A DNA stretch of 64,000 nucleotides from positions 1 to 64,000 of the forward strand of contig CAZRHE010000007.1 in the NCBI GenBank assembly GCA_964599875.1, read 5' to 3'. Below the pieces are notes generated by a model that was given only the letters and a program-made list of their open reading frames with translations, made no database searches and was not told the origin of the DNA. Below, in pieces: positions 24,905 through 33,118 of this stretch; position 1 is the stretch's first letter; every line of letters begins with the position of its first letter. The translations under genes and the position numbers were made by a program. The stretch is from RGIG4097 sp964599875. Lineage in GTDB: Bacteria; Bacillota; Clostridia; Christensenellales; CAG-917.

Positions 24905-25966
24905 CTATTTAACTTCGTACACCCAACCGAACATATCTTCTATTCTTTCGGTCTGTATGCCGGTGATTTCGCCGTATAGCCATTCGGTGATTTCGCCCAT
25001 TTTGCCGCCGTTTATGGTCATCTCGACATCCTCGTAAGAAATGGTGCCAACGGGTGAAATGACTGCTGCAGTGCCCGTGCCGAACGCCTCGTCCAACTTT
25101 CCGTTTTTGTACGCCTCGACGACTTCGGCAATAGAAACCTTTCTTTCTTCGACTTTGTAGCCGTGTTTTTTGAGGACTTGTATCGCGCTGTTTCGAGTAA
25201 TTCCGCGAAGGATACTGCCGTCAAGCATAGGAGTAACGACAGTGCCGTCAATGACGAAAAACATATTCATCGCGCCGACTTCGGTGACGTATTTCTTTTC
25301 TTCGCCGTCGAGCCAAAGAACTTGGTCGAAACCTTTCTTCTTCGCCTCTTCGCCCGCAAGCAAGGAGCATGCATAGTTACCCATACATTTCGCCTCCCCC
25401 GTACCGCCGAGAGACGCGCGAGTGTAATGGTCTTCGACAATGAGTTTGGTGGGTTCGAGTCCGTGCGCGTAATAACTGCCGACGGGGCTCAAAATAATGG
25501 TAAAAACGTATCTCTTGCTCGGATGAACGCCGAGGAAAGGTTCGCTACCAAACATGAAAGGACGAACGTACAAGGACGTGCCGGGTGCGATCGGAATCCA
25601 TTCCTGCTCGATTTTGACAAGTTCGGAGAGTCCCTTCAAAGCCTCGTCGACGTCGAAGGTCGCCATGCAAAGGCGTTCGGCGGATTTGTTCATACGAATG
25701 AAGTTATCTCTCGGGCGGAACATGGTAACGCCGCCCTCGGAGTTTTTGTACGCTTTCAAACCCTCGAAAATGCCTTGTCCGTAATGGAGAGAACAGCAAG
25801 CGGGGTCGAGCGTGAAATCGGAATAAGGGATAATACGTTGTTCCTGCCAACCGCCCTTTTCTGCGTCGTACTCCCAAACGAGCATATGATCGGTGAAATA
25901 CTTGCCGAACCCGAGGTTGTTGAAATCGGGTTTTTGTTTCCTTTCTTTGACCAACGTGATTTTCAT
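24905..25966 (-). CDS. ilvE: Branched-chain amino acid aminotransferase
   Basis: A fold-type IV PLP transaminase that exchanges the amino group between Leu/Ile/Val and 2-oxoglutarate. At 353 residues it is of the long (BCAT2-like) type. PLP Lys is in GGTGEAKCMGNYA (K193), followed by GFDQVLWLDGEE and TEVGAMNMFFV; the N-terminal LHYGQGIFEGLKAY is also diagnostic. It is the last gene of tyrS-yigZ-ilvE. Branched 2-oxo acids from this enzyme could feed the oxoacid oxidoreductase encoded at 7.7-10 kb (inference). Confidence 0.95.
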   Translation of the reverse strand: MKITLVKERKQKPDFNNLGFGKYFTDHMLVWEYDAEKGGWQEQRIIPYSDFTLDPACCSLHYGQGIFEGLKAYKNSEGGVTMFRPRDNFIRMNKSAERLCMATFDVDEALKGLSELVKIEQEWIPIAPGTSLYVRPFMFGSEPFLGVHPSKRYVFTIILSPVGSYYAHGLEPTKLIVEDHYTRASLGGTGEAKCMGNYACSLLAGEEAKKKGFDQVLWLDGEEKKYVTEVGAMNMFFVIDGTVVTPMLDGSILRGITRNSAIQVLKKHGYKVEERKVSIAEVVEAYKNGKLDEAFGTGTAAVISPVGTISYEDVEMTINGGKMGEITEWLYGEITGIQTERIEDMFGWVYEVK

Positions 25967-25986
25967 ATGATACTCCTAATATACGA

Positions 25987-26622
25987 TTATCTGCGCGGAG
26001 TGAATTTTCTGAAATCCGAATCTCCTACAATCGGCACGACGTTTCCGGAAGTCAGCGACAAGATATCTTCGCAAACTTTACCCGCAAGGGATTCTTCAAC
26101 CCACAAAGCCACGGACACGTCTTCGCCGTACTCAACGTCTTCGAGTGTAATGCCGTTTCGCCTTGCAAACCCCTCGATTTGCGCAAAATCAACGTATCGT
26201 GTTCTTATATTTATTCGTACACATTTTGTGTACTCCGCCGCGACCGCCGAATCGAGTGCGTCAGAGGCGGTGCCGGCATATGCGGACACCAATCCGCCCG
26301 CACCGAGTTTGATTCCGCCGAAATATCTCGTGACGACTATTGCACTTCTGACTATTCCGCGCCTACGCAAAACTTCAAGGATAGGTTGTCCCGCAGTGCC
26401 GCCTGGCTCGCCGTCGTCGCTGAAACGAGTGGCTTGTCCGTATATATCGCTAATATACGCATAGCAGTTATGCGTTGCGTCGGGATATTTTTTCTTTATG
26501 CGTTTGACGAAGGATTCCGCACTTTCAGAGTCCACGGGCCCGAAAACCGTCGCGATAAATTTTGATTTCTTTATCTCGACTATGGTTTCGTATTCTCCGT
26601 CAATCGCACGATACGTGTTCAC
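25987..26622 (-). CDS. yigZ: YigZ/IMPACT family protein
   Basis: A 211-residue UPF0029 protein. N-terminal domain: IKKSKFIATVFGPVDS, HNCYAYI, RFSDDGEPGGTAGQPIL and VVTRYFGGIKLGAGGL, the invariant IMPACT signatures; C-terminal DUF1949-like ferredoxin fold. The eukaryotic relative modulates Gcn2; the bacterial role is not established. Its start overlaps the tyrS stop by 4 bases. Confidence 0.92.
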   Translation of the reverse strand: MNTYRAIDGEYETIVEIKKSKFIATVFGPVDSESAESFVKRIKKKYPDATHNCYAYISDIYGQATRFSDDGEPGGTAGQPILEVLRRRGIVRSAIVVTRYFGGIKLGAGGLVSAYAGTASDALDSAVAAEYTKCVRINIRTRYVDFAQIEGFARRNGITLEDVEYGEDVSVALWVEESLAGKVCEDILSLTSGNVVPIVGDSDFRKFTPRR

Positions 26623-27833
26623 AGGACGGTGACCTTGAAGAAGTTTTTCTTGCCTTTTTGAAGGACGAAACCGTCTGCAAGTTGTTTTTCGGTGACTGCT
26701 GCCATAATGTCCGTCACCTTTTCACCGTCAACGGAAATGCCTCCGCCTTGGATAAGACGTTTTGCTTCGCCTTTGGACGGAACTTTTGCAACGGTCACGA
26801 GAATATCGGCAACCGAAGTCATTCCCGCAGGAATTGTTGCAGTAGGCATATTTTCGGTATCACCCGAGAATGCCGCTCTTGCTTTTGCAAGACAGTCTTC
26901 TGCGGTTTCTTTGCCGTGTACGAGGGACGTAAGTTCGTATGCGAGGCGTTCTTTTGCCTTATTCATGCGTTCGTCGTTATATTGAGTTAGTTCCTTAATT
27001 TCGTCAAGAGGCAAGAAAGTCAGGAAACGGAATACCTTTTCGACGTCCGCATCCGCGATATTGCGCCAGTATTGGAAGAAGTCGTAAGGAGCGGTCTTTT
27101 CGGGATCGAGCCAAACTGCGCCTTTTGCGGTCTTGCCCATCTTGATGCCCTCGGATGTCGTAAGAAGACCGAAAGTGATTGCAAACGCGTCCTTTTGTTC
27201 CTTTCTGCGGATAAGGTCGGCGCCCGAAAGCATATTCGACCATTGGTCGTCGCCGCCGCATTGCAACACGCAACCGTACTTGCGGTTGAGCACCAAAAAG
27301 TCGTAGGATTGCATGAGCATGTAGTTAAATTCAAGGAAGGTAAGTCCCTTTTCAAGACGTTGCTTGTAGCACTCCGCCGTCAGCATGCGGTTAACGGAGA
27401 AATTCGCACCGACTTCGCGCAGAAAGTCGATATAGTTGAGATCGAGGAGCCAGTCCGCATTGTTCACGAGGATTGCGGCGTTTTCACCGTCGAAACGGAC
27501 GAACTTCGCCATTTGCTTTTTGAAACAATCCACGTTGTGTTGAATAGTTTCCTTGGTCATCATGCTACGCATATCCGTGCGCCCCGAAGGATCGCCTACC
27601 ATAGCAGTACCGCCACCGATAAGAATTATGGGACGATGACCTGCGTCTTGCAAACGCTTTGCGACTATCATCTGCATAAAGTGCCCGACGTGAAGGCTGT
27701 CCGCCGTCGGATCGAAACCTATATAAAAAGACTGCGAACCGCTGTCAAGAAGTTTTTTAAGGTCGTCTTCAAACACTACTTGTTTGACAAGACCTCTTTC
27801 TTGCAGTTCGTCAAGAATACCTTTCTTTACCAT
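26619..27833 (-). CDS. tyrS: Tyrosyl-tRNA synthetase
   Basis: A class I synthetase of 404 residues attaching tyrosine to tRNA-Tyr. HIGH-type motif PTADSLHVGHFMQ near residue 41, the tyrosine pocket QSYDFLVLNRKYGCVLQCGG, and KMSKS-type GIKMGKTAKGAV near 230. The C-terminal S4 RNA-binding domain (PSKGEAKRLIQGGGISVDG) is present. A promoter lies 31-59 bases upstream with no room for a T-box leader, unlike many Firmicute tyrS genes. Confidence 0.97.
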   Translation of the reverse strand: MVKKGILDELQERGLVKQVVFEDDLKKLLDSGSQSFYIGFDPTADSLHVGHFMQMIVAKRLQDAGHRPIILIGGGTAMVGDPSGRTDMRSMMTKETIQHNVDCFKKQMAKFVRFDGENAAILVNNADWLLDLNYIDFLREVGANFSVNRMLTAECYKQRLEKGLTFLEFNYMLMQSYDFLVLNRKYGCVLQCGGDDQWSNMLSGADLIRRKEQKDAFAITFGLLTTSEGIKMGKTAKGAVWLDPEKTAPYDFFQYWRNIADADVEKVFRFLTFLPLDEIKELTQYNDERMNKAKERLAYELTSLVHGKETAEDCLAKARAAFSGDTENMPTATIPAGMTSVADILVTVAKVPSKGEAKRLIQGGGISVDGEKVTDIMAAVTEKQLADGFVLQKGKKNFFKVTVL

Positions 27834-27863
27834 ATATATACTCCTAAATATTGTGCTGCTATA

Positions 27864-27892
27864 ATTTTAACACCACCAGCCGTATTTGACAA
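27864..27892 (-). promoter_or_regulatory. Promoter of tyrS-yigZ-ilvE
   Basis: TTGTCA (27892-27887), 17 bases, TAAAAT (27869-27864) on the minus strand, with GGAG before the tyrS ATG. Confidence 0.75.
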
Positions 27893-27963
27893 CTTGTTTT
27901 TACACCGTCACTTCACCGCTTTATCGTGATTCAAATTCCACCGCTCATCCCACCGTTTTCCCC

Positions 27964-27998
27964 AAAAAGAAAAGGCCTCCGCAGAGGTCCGTTTTCTC
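27964..27998 (-). terminator. Terminator of the Hsp70 island
   Basis: On the minus strand GACCTC, TGCG, GAGGCC forms the stem core, followed by TTTTCTTTTT. It begins about 6 bases after the Hsp70 stop codon and marks the downstream limit of the AT-rich island. Confidence 0.8.
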
Positions 27999-28003
27999 AT
28001 CAT

Positions 28004-29524
28004 TTATACTTGCTTTTTTGTATATCCTATTTGTTTTCCATCAACGTCTTTTAATTTTAGTTCCAATATACCGTCTTGACTTAATTTAAACTTGGCTTCA
28101 ATACGATATGATTTTGATTTTTTCTTCTCGTAATATTTGCTAGGAACGTCAACAACAACTTTCATCCCATTTTTTTCGCCGTTTTCCAATTTCGACCAAT
28201 GATCTAATGAATCAGACTCGTATACAGTAAAACCAACATTCTTCTGATCATTCTTAAGCGGATAGTAACTTACATAATCAGTTTCAATTACGCCGGCACT
28301 AAATAACGTTCCTTTATATAATATATTGTTTATCATGTCTTTGTCTTGATGCCTATTATAGCAATCAACACCATATGTATGCGATGCCGTATTAACAAAT
28401 TCTCCCGTTGCTATTTTGTTGTCAAGAACCATTTTCGCATAGATTGCCGCGCCTCTTGCGATTGCTCTTGAAGGATCCCCTATCAGTATATTGTCTCCTC
28501 CTATATGTCCGCCAAATTCCGTAATCATTCTGTTTTTTATTTGAGGCATATTACTTCCACCGCCAGTAAGAACAATCTTATCAATCCTGCCGTCATATGA
28601 AGACAGTGTCCTACGAACAACACTTATAGCACTATCTAGCAAGGAATTTGAAACACTTTCAAATTCTTCCCTAGAAACTTTGCAACCGACGAAATCACCG
28701 TCCCACTGCATCATGAAATCTTCACTTTCGTTTGTGCTTAAACTAATCTTTAAATCGGTAATTTTATTATTAAAAGTTATCTCTTCTACACCAATAGGAT
28801 TTGATCTATCTATTTTTCTTAACACTAGGCTCTTCAATGCATTATCCCAGTCATTACCACCCAAGTTAGAGTCTCCCTCTTTTGCGCATACTCTAAATGA
28901 CTGATTTTCAGAATCGTATTTCACGATAGAAACGTCTAACGTTCCACCGCCCAAATCAAAAACCAATACGGTTTGATTGCGAGACATATCGCCTCTCGCC
29001 TGTAAATAGGATATTGCACCAGCAACCGGTTCCTCCAAAACGTACACTTTATCGTCACTCAAGCCAGTAATTTCTTTAACAGTTCTTTTTAACAGAGCAT
29101 TGTATTCCGTAGCAAGCATCTGCCCATTAGCAATGCCAACAGGAGCCGTTATTGCCACAGCCTCCACCACAGTTTGATTGATTATATCAAAATCTTGTTG
29201 TACGCCCGCAATCGTTTTTCTAATTATGCTATCCAAAAATCCTTTTAATATGTGACTTGCAGAAAAGGACTTATCGCCGATTGATATAGTTTCCCGATTT
29301 ATTTGCGTTGGATTCTCGCGTATTATTTTTTTAATATACTTGATTACCTCTCTCTCATTTCTACAATCAAAGCCATATTTTGGCTGACCACTTGAATATC
29401 CAAATACAGTTGGCACTCCGCTATCACATCCAGGTATATGATTACATTTCACCAAATTATCGTCTTCATTGTTTTTTACTGCTATCAATGAAAAACAAGT
29501 CCCAAAATCAATTCCCAATATCAT
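28004..29524 (-). CDS. Hsp70-family protein without helical lid
   Basis: A 506-residue Hsp70-like ATPase. Nucleotide-binding motifs are intact: ILGIDFGTCFSLIAV (2-16), EEPVAGA (164-170), VFDLGGGTLDVSIV (188-201), LGGNDWD (221-227) and IVLTGGGSNMPQIKNR (317-332). About 100 residues of a beta-type substrate-binding region follow, ending FKLSQDGILELKLKDVDGK, but the alpha-helical lid of DnaK (about 610 residues) is missing. ATG 29524 has GGAAGG seven bases upstream; an earlier in-frame start at 29557 overlaps the leader only. Last gene of the AT-rich island; no J-domain partner is encoded nearby. It is not the housekeeping dnaK, which sits in a different operon context. Confidence 0.9.
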   Translation of the reverse strand: MILGIDFGTCFSLIAVKNNEDDNLVKCNHIPGCDSGVPTVFGYSSGQPKYGFDCRNEREVIKYIKKIIRENPTQINRETISIGDKSFSASHILKGFLDSIIRKTIAGVQQDFDIINQTVVEAVAITAPVGIANGQMLATEYNALLKRTVKEITGLSDDKVYVLEEPVAGAISYLQARGDMSRNQTVLVFDLGGGTLDVSIVKYDSENQSFRVCAKEGDSNLGGNDWDNALKSLVLRKIDRSNPIGVEEITFNNKITDLKISLSTNESEDFMMQWDGDFVGCKVSREEFESVSNSLLDSAISVVRRTLSSYDGRIDKIVLTGGGSNMPQIKNRMITEFGGHIGGDNILIGDPSRAIARGAAIYAKMVLDNKIATGEFVNTASHTYGVDCYNRHQDKDMINNILYKGTLFSAGVIETDYVSYYPLKNDQKNVGFTVYESDSLDHWSKLENGEKNGMKVVVDVPSKYYEKKKSKSYRIEAKFKLSQDGILELKLKDVDGKQIGYTKKQV

Positions 29525-29543
29525 TTGTTTTACCTTCCTTTTT

Positions 29544-30518
29544 TTAATTAAGTTCATTCATAAATAATATAGTGCGAAACTTATTATTCTCAAAACGCTC
29601 GATTGTGAGCAAATATCTATTATTTTTATAGTATATTCCCCAAGATACATATCCGTCAAACAATATAGGCTGACTTTTTATTTTGCCAAATGTTATTGTA
29701 TATTTTTTAGGATAACAATTAGGTATATCAATTTTATATGGAGTGTCTATTTTGATAGCCTTTCCTGGATTCGACAAAGGCACAAAGGCTTCGTCCTTTT
29801 CATTGCGAAGTTCAAGTTTGCTATTAAGACATATCGTCCCATCATCCAAAACGGAAATATCGCTATTTCTTTCAGAGTATTGTTTAGGCATAAAATTGGG
29901 CCTAACATTATTATCGTTTCTATTTTTCACATAAGGGACTTCATTATCTCTTACTTGACTATTAATTTGTCTAACTTCACTATATCGATATACCTGTACT
30001 TCTTCTTCAATAGTTTCATCATCGAACGTACATCCCATACAATCAACGTGAGCCACCGCATTATCAAGCGATTTATCGTTGATGTCAATCCAATTTGCGA
30101 CTTTTATGAGCTCTTTATCATTATCACTAATAATTTTCCCAGAACCGTGCCAGTTTAACTGAACTCCTATTTTTTCTAACCTTTCAAATATTTCTTTCAT
30201 ACCATTCCTAACCAGATCATGTAAGGCTTGAAAATCTTTACATTCTATAACTGCGTTCATTATGTCAGACAGTGGCGATAAAATGCTTTTCATTACATCA
30301 TGCACTTGTATTCTACTTTGACTCTTTTTCCAAAAATCTTCCAATCTATTTGTTCTTTCCAAAAACCGAATCAATTCTTGTCTAAAATCGCCATATGCCG
30401 CGTCAACTTTTTCTAATGACGGGAAATACTTGCCGACGTTCGTATTAGGAACCTCTTCTAAAACAACTGAATCACAAAATTCGTTTGTTTCTTTTTTCAA
30501 ATCACTATACTCATCCAT
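29544..30518 (-). CDS. GrpE-like protein with a C-terminal beta-rich extension
   Basis: A 324-residue protein. Residues about 35-125 are helical and resemble the GrpE stalk (FRQELIRFLERTNRLEDF; SPLSDIMNAVIECKDF; MKEIFERLEKIGVQLNW), and about 140-200 resemble its beta head (SLDNAVAHVD, DDETIEEEVQVYRYSEVRQI). GrpE is the nucleotide exchange factor of Hsp70, and the next gene is an Hsp70. Residues about 215-324 are an unrelated beta-rich domain with no recognised family. Two Cys (MGC, D-C-M) sit in the head. AAGGAG seven bases before ATG 30518 fixes the start; in-frame starts further up lack a Shine-Dalgarno. The assignment is a reading of pattern, not a search. Confidence 0.65.
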   Translation of the reverse strand: MDEYSDLKKETNEFCDSVVLEEVPNTNVGKYFPSLEKVDAAYGDFRQELIRFLERTNRLEDFWKKSQSRIQVHDVMKSILSPLSDIMNAVIECKDFQALHDLVRNGMKEIFERLEKIGVQLNWHGSGKIISDNDKELIKVANWIDINDKSLDNAVAHVDCMGCTFDDETIEEEVQVYRYSEVRQINSQVRDNEVPYVKNRNDNNVRPNFMPKQYSERNSDISVLDDGTICLNSKLELRNEKDEAFVPLSNPGKAIKIDTPYKIDIPNCYPKKYTITFGKIKSQPILFDGYVSWGIYYKNNRYLLTIERFENNKFRTILFMNELN

Positions 30519-30588
30519 TTTTTTACTCCTTTTCTTAATCCTTACTTTTTTGCTTATGCTTTTCTTTCTACACATCTTTTGTGCCTCC

Positions 30589-31167
30589 TCAATCAAGTAA
30601 ATATTGTTTCAATTCTCTCATATAATTTAAGATATCACACGTGATTCTATCTTTCACGGCATTGCTTATATTGTTTCGCGCGTTTTCAATTTCATCAAGT
30701 TGCGAATCTAGCTCTTGTTTTTTTTGAATTATTGCATATTTAAGAGCTTCATACAAGTTTATTATCTCATCAACTTCTGCTTGTTTATAACCTCGATTGA
30801 AGACATTTGAAAGATTATCAACAAAACGTCTAACTCTGCGAGGCAATTTGCTTGATTCAAATTTATTTATTGTATTCTCTAATTTGTCGCATATCATCTC
30901 GGGATCATCATCAACAAACTTAATTGTCTTATTGCTTATATCGCGGCGCTTTTTATTGAACAAATCTCGTTTAATATCTTCAATCATTAGCGTTGCTTTG
31001 TTTTGCAATTTGTCATACTCTTTTGCTTTATAATCATCCAGCAGCTTACTTCTTTCACTATCAATTCTATTTTCTTCACTACGAAAATAAAACTCGGCAC
31101 ATTCCACCAAATTCTTTTCCTTTTCCGAAATATATGTTAAAATTGTTTCTAAATTATACTCAGCCAT
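30589..31167 (-). CDS. Coiled-coil protein of unknown function (Hsp70 island)
   Basis: A 192-residue highly charged helical protein without signal peptide or membrane segment. Heptad-like stretches occur at about 10-75 (ISEKEKNLVECAEFYFRSEE; SERSKLLDDYKAKEYDKLQN) and 135-180 (IIQKKQELDSQLDEIENARN). A central basic patch KLPRRVRRFVDNLSNVF could bind nucleic acid or membrane, but no family was recognised. ATG 31167 with GGTG five bases upstream is preferred over an earlier start at 31212. Codon use is strongly AT-rich like the rest of the island. Confidence 0.7.
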   Translation of the reverse strand: MAEYNLETILTYISEKEKNLVECAEFYFRSEENRIDSERSKLLDDYKAKEYDKLQNKATLMIEDIKRDLFNKKRRDISNKTIKFVDDDPEMICDKLENTINKFESSKLPRRVRRFVDNLSNVFNRGYKQAEVDEIINLYEALKYAIIQKKQELDSQLDEIENARNNISNAVKDRITCDILNYMRELKQYLLD

Positions 31168-31212
31168 AATTTCACCGTCTACGTTCACTAAACCGACAAA
31201 AGAATTAAGCAA

Positions 31213-31803
31213 CTAATATTTTTTTGCTTTTTCATAGTTATTGTTTTCTTCATCAACTTGCTGTTTATACCATTCTTCGACAGTTGCTTTATCAGATTTA
31301 TACTTGCTATTGAGAATATCTTTTTCGCGATAATAATCCTCCTCGCTCATTGACGTTGGATTGCTCTTAAAAAAATCAATCTCATTGTTGGCACTACAAT
31401 AGTTTTCGATATAGTCCATAAACTGCTTGTTTTTTAATAACGAGTGTTTATTAATATTACGGAATTCACACAATTCGTTACCAAACGCAGTTACAATATC
31501 AAAATCAAGTAAAAAATCTTCAATATTGCGCCGAATACTTAAAATGTTGTTATTTAACGCTGATATGCGATTATTAATAATGGACTCTAACACGGTTCCA
31601 CTTGCTCTAAACGATAATTCAATATAATTAAGCTCATCATTATACTTTTTATCTAAATCACAAATATACTCGTCATACTTGCATTTAATATCATAAAGGT
31701 TTCTTTCATGCTCTTCTAATAACTTTTCAATTTCTTTTGAATCAGAAACAACAGGATTAGGCATAATCCCAGAACAATTAATAAATTCGTTCAAATATGG
31801 CAT
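31213..31803 (-). CDS. Coiled-coil protein of unknown function, first gene of the Hsp70 island
   Basis: A 196-residue acidic protein, mainly helical: EIEKLLEEHERNLYDIKCKY around residue 28 begins a coiled coil continuing to about 100, and a second lies at the C-terminus (REKDILNSKYKSDKATVEEW). No enzymatic motif, signal peptide or membrane helix is visible. Its similar size and layout to the next gene suggest the two may interact or be distant paralogues (inference). ATG 31803 has GGGG six bases upstream. It is transcribed from the promoter at 31871-31899, divergent from the XRE gene. Confidence 0.7.
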   Translation of the reverse strand: MPYLNEFINCSGIMPNPVVSDSKEIEKLLEEHERNLYDIKCKYDEYICDLDKKYNDELNYIELSFRASGTVLESIINNRISALNNNILSIRRNIEDFLLDFDIVTAFGNELCEFRNINKHSLLKNKQFMDYIENYCSANNEIDFFKSNPTSMSEEDYYREKDILNSKYKSDKATVEEWYKQQVDEENNNYEKAKKY

Positions 31804-31853
31804 ATCCTTCCCCACCCCTAAACAATTTTACGCAAGTGTGCCCAAAGCGATAA

Positions 31854-31867
31854 TTCACTTTAGTGAA
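31854..31867. promoter_or_regulatory. Palindrome at the start site of the Hsp70 island transcript
   Basis: TTCACT, TT, AGTGAA: 6-bp arms centred a few bases downstream of the -10 box, where bound protein would block initiation. It differs from the ACTATAGT sites and could bind a second regulator. Confidence 0.45.
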
Positions 31868-31870
31868 CTC

Positions 31871-31899
31871 ATAATAGCATATCAAAACATTAAAGTCAA
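31871..31899 (-). promoter_or_regulatory. Promoter of the Hsp70 island operon
   Basis: TTGACT (31899-31894), 17 bases, TATTAT (31876-31871) on the minus strand. The paired ACTATAGT palindromes lie immediately upstream of the -35 box. Confidence 0.85.
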
Positions 31900-31902
31900 T
31901 GC

Positions 31903-31939
31903 ACTATAGTAAATTTATCGCAAAATTATTTACTATAGT
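31903..31939. promoter_or_regulatory. Paired operator palindromes between XRE gene and Hsp70 island
   Basis: The 8-bp palindrome ACTATAGT occurs twice (31903-31910, 31932-31939), 29 bases apart centre to centre. The flanks make a larger inverted repeat: ACTATAGTAAAT and ATTTACTATAGT, perfect 12-bp arms separated by 13 bases. The right copy overlaps a possible -10 box (TACTAT) for the XRE gene and the left copy abuts the -35 of the Hsp70 island promoter, fitting autoregulation and control of both directions. Confidence 0.75.
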
Positions 31940-31953
31940 TTATCGTTTTATTT

Positions 31954-32163
31954 ATGAAAAACTGTTTCCCGCAAAGACTGAAAGAATTGCTGAAATTCGA
32001 GAATATTTCACAAAAAGAGTTCGCGCTCAAAGTCGGCGTGTCGCAATCTTGCGTTACGTTTTGGCTGAAAGGCGAGCGTCAACCCACGGCGGAAAACATT
32101 TATTCCATATCAAAGGCTTATTCAGTGTCGTCCGACTATCTTTTGGGGCTGGACGAATTCTGA
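31954..32163 (+). CDS. Small XRE-family repressor of the Hsp70 island
   Basis: A 69-residue Cro/CI-type helix-turn-helix protein with almost nothing beyond the DNA-binding domain: RLKELLKFENISQKEFALKV, then VSQSCVTFWLKGERQPTAEN and SISKAYSVSSDYLLGLDE, a standard HTH_3 layout. No Shine-Dalgarno is visible upstream of the ATG; the leader would be about 11 bases if the TACTAT box is used. Its position facing the four-gene island and the shared operators make it the likely local regulator (inference). Confidence 0.88.
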   Translation: MKNCFPQRLKELLKFENISQKEFALKVGVSQSCVTFWLKGERQPTAENIYSISKAYSVSSDYLLGLDEF

Positions 32164-32334
32164 TATCTAATGCGGTATTTTGAATTTTAATCTGCTATCT
32201 AACGGCGGATTTAATTTGGCGGGTTCATTCGGGATTTATCGAGAGAAATCATAAAAATTTATCAAGCGAAATCATCCGCTTTTCGTCGTTTTCACACTTA
32301 TTTCAAGACGCAAAACTTTTTTGCGACAATTAAG

Positions 32335-32363
32335 TTGATAAAACTTTATCGATATGATAAAAT
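32335..32363 (+). promoter_or_regulatory. Promoter of the NifU-like/GGGtGRT pair
   Basis: TTGATA (32335-32340), 17 bases, TAAAAT (32358-32363); AGGAGG precedes the ATG at 32406. Confidence 0.8.
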
Positions 32364-32405
32364 ATTCCCCGTTATAAATAAAACACTTTTAGGAGGCATC
32401 AAAGT

Positions 32406-33107
32406 ATGCAATATTCTCGTGAAGTACAAGAAATGTGTTGCGTCGCCAAAGGGCCTAACCACGGTCCCGCTCCCATCCCCGAAGAAGGCAAATGGGTTCA
32501 GGCAAAGGAAATCAAGGACATCAGCGGTCTTACCCACGGCGTAGGCTGGTGCGCACCTCAACAAGGCGCATGCAAACTCACCCTCAACGTCAAAGACGGC
32601 ATCATTCAAGAAGCGTTGGTTGAAACTCTCGGCTGCTCGGGCATGACCCACTCCGCGGCAATGGCGGCAGAAATCCTCGCCGGCAAGACCCTTCTCGAAG
32701 CACTCAACACCGACCTCGTTTGCGACGCTATCAACACCGCAATGAGAGAATTGTTCCTCCAAATCGTCTACGGCAGAACGCAATCCGCATTCTCCGAGGG
32801 CGGACTCGTCATCGGCGCAGGTCTTGAAGACCTCGGCAAAGGCACCAGAAGCCAAATCGGCACGATGTACTCCACCGTCGCAAAAGGCCCCCGCTACCTC
32901 GAAATGGCTGAAGGTTACGTCACCAAAATCGCGCTCGACGAAAACGACGAAATCATCGGTTATCAATTCTGCAAACTCGGCGTCTTTATGGAAATGATTA
33001 AGAAGGGCGTCGACGCAAACGAAGCACTCGCAAAATGCACCGGCACTTACGGCAGATATAAGGCGGAAGACGGCGCAGTCAAGTGGATCGATCCCAGACA
33101 CGAATAA
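32406..33107 (+). CDS. NifU/IscU-like iron-sulfur scaffold-type protein
   Basis: A 233-residue protein with a NifU N-terminal-like core: KLTLNVKDGIIQEALVETLG, then GCSGMTHSAAMAAEILAGKT, which matches the IscU pattern of a conserved Cys followed by S-x-A-x2-A-E-x2-x-GKT. Other Cys occur at WCAP, GACK and LVCD, but the third canonical scaffold Cys is not obvious. The C-terminal half (ARYLEMAEGYV-like segment, YQFCKLGVFMEMIKKGV) is outside IscU. It is the constant partner of the GGGtGRT gene that follows after 11 bases. Codons are strongly biased to a narrow set, suggesting high expression. Biochemical role unproven. Confidence 0.82.
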   Translation: MQYSREVQEMCCVAKGPNHGPAPIPEEGKWVQAKEIKDISGLTHGVGWCAPQQGACKLTLNVKDGIIQEALVETLGCSGMTHSAAMAAEILAGKTLLEALNTDLVCDAINTAMRELFLQIVYGRTQSAFSEGGLVIGAGLEDLGKGTRSQIGTMYSTVAKGPRYLEMAEGYVTKIALDENDEIIGYQFCKLGVFMEMIKKGVDANEALAKCTGTYGRYKAEDGAVKWIDPRHE

Positions 33108-33118
33108 GGAGGCACACC

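Noticed and set aside
27834..28003. Possible T-box leader upstream of tyrS
   Set aside because: Only about 30 bases lie between the predicted start site and ATG, and no GGGTGGNACCGCG-like antiterminator text is present. The hairpin at 27964-27998 belongs to the Hsp70 gene end.
28004..29524. Housekeeping dnaK
   Set aside because: Too short, lid missing, very different base composition, and not next to dnaJ or hrcA.
27900..32400. Integrase, transposase or att direct repeats at the ends of the AT-rich island
   Set aside because: No recombinase gene or matching flanking repeats could be seen, so the mode of acquisition is left open.
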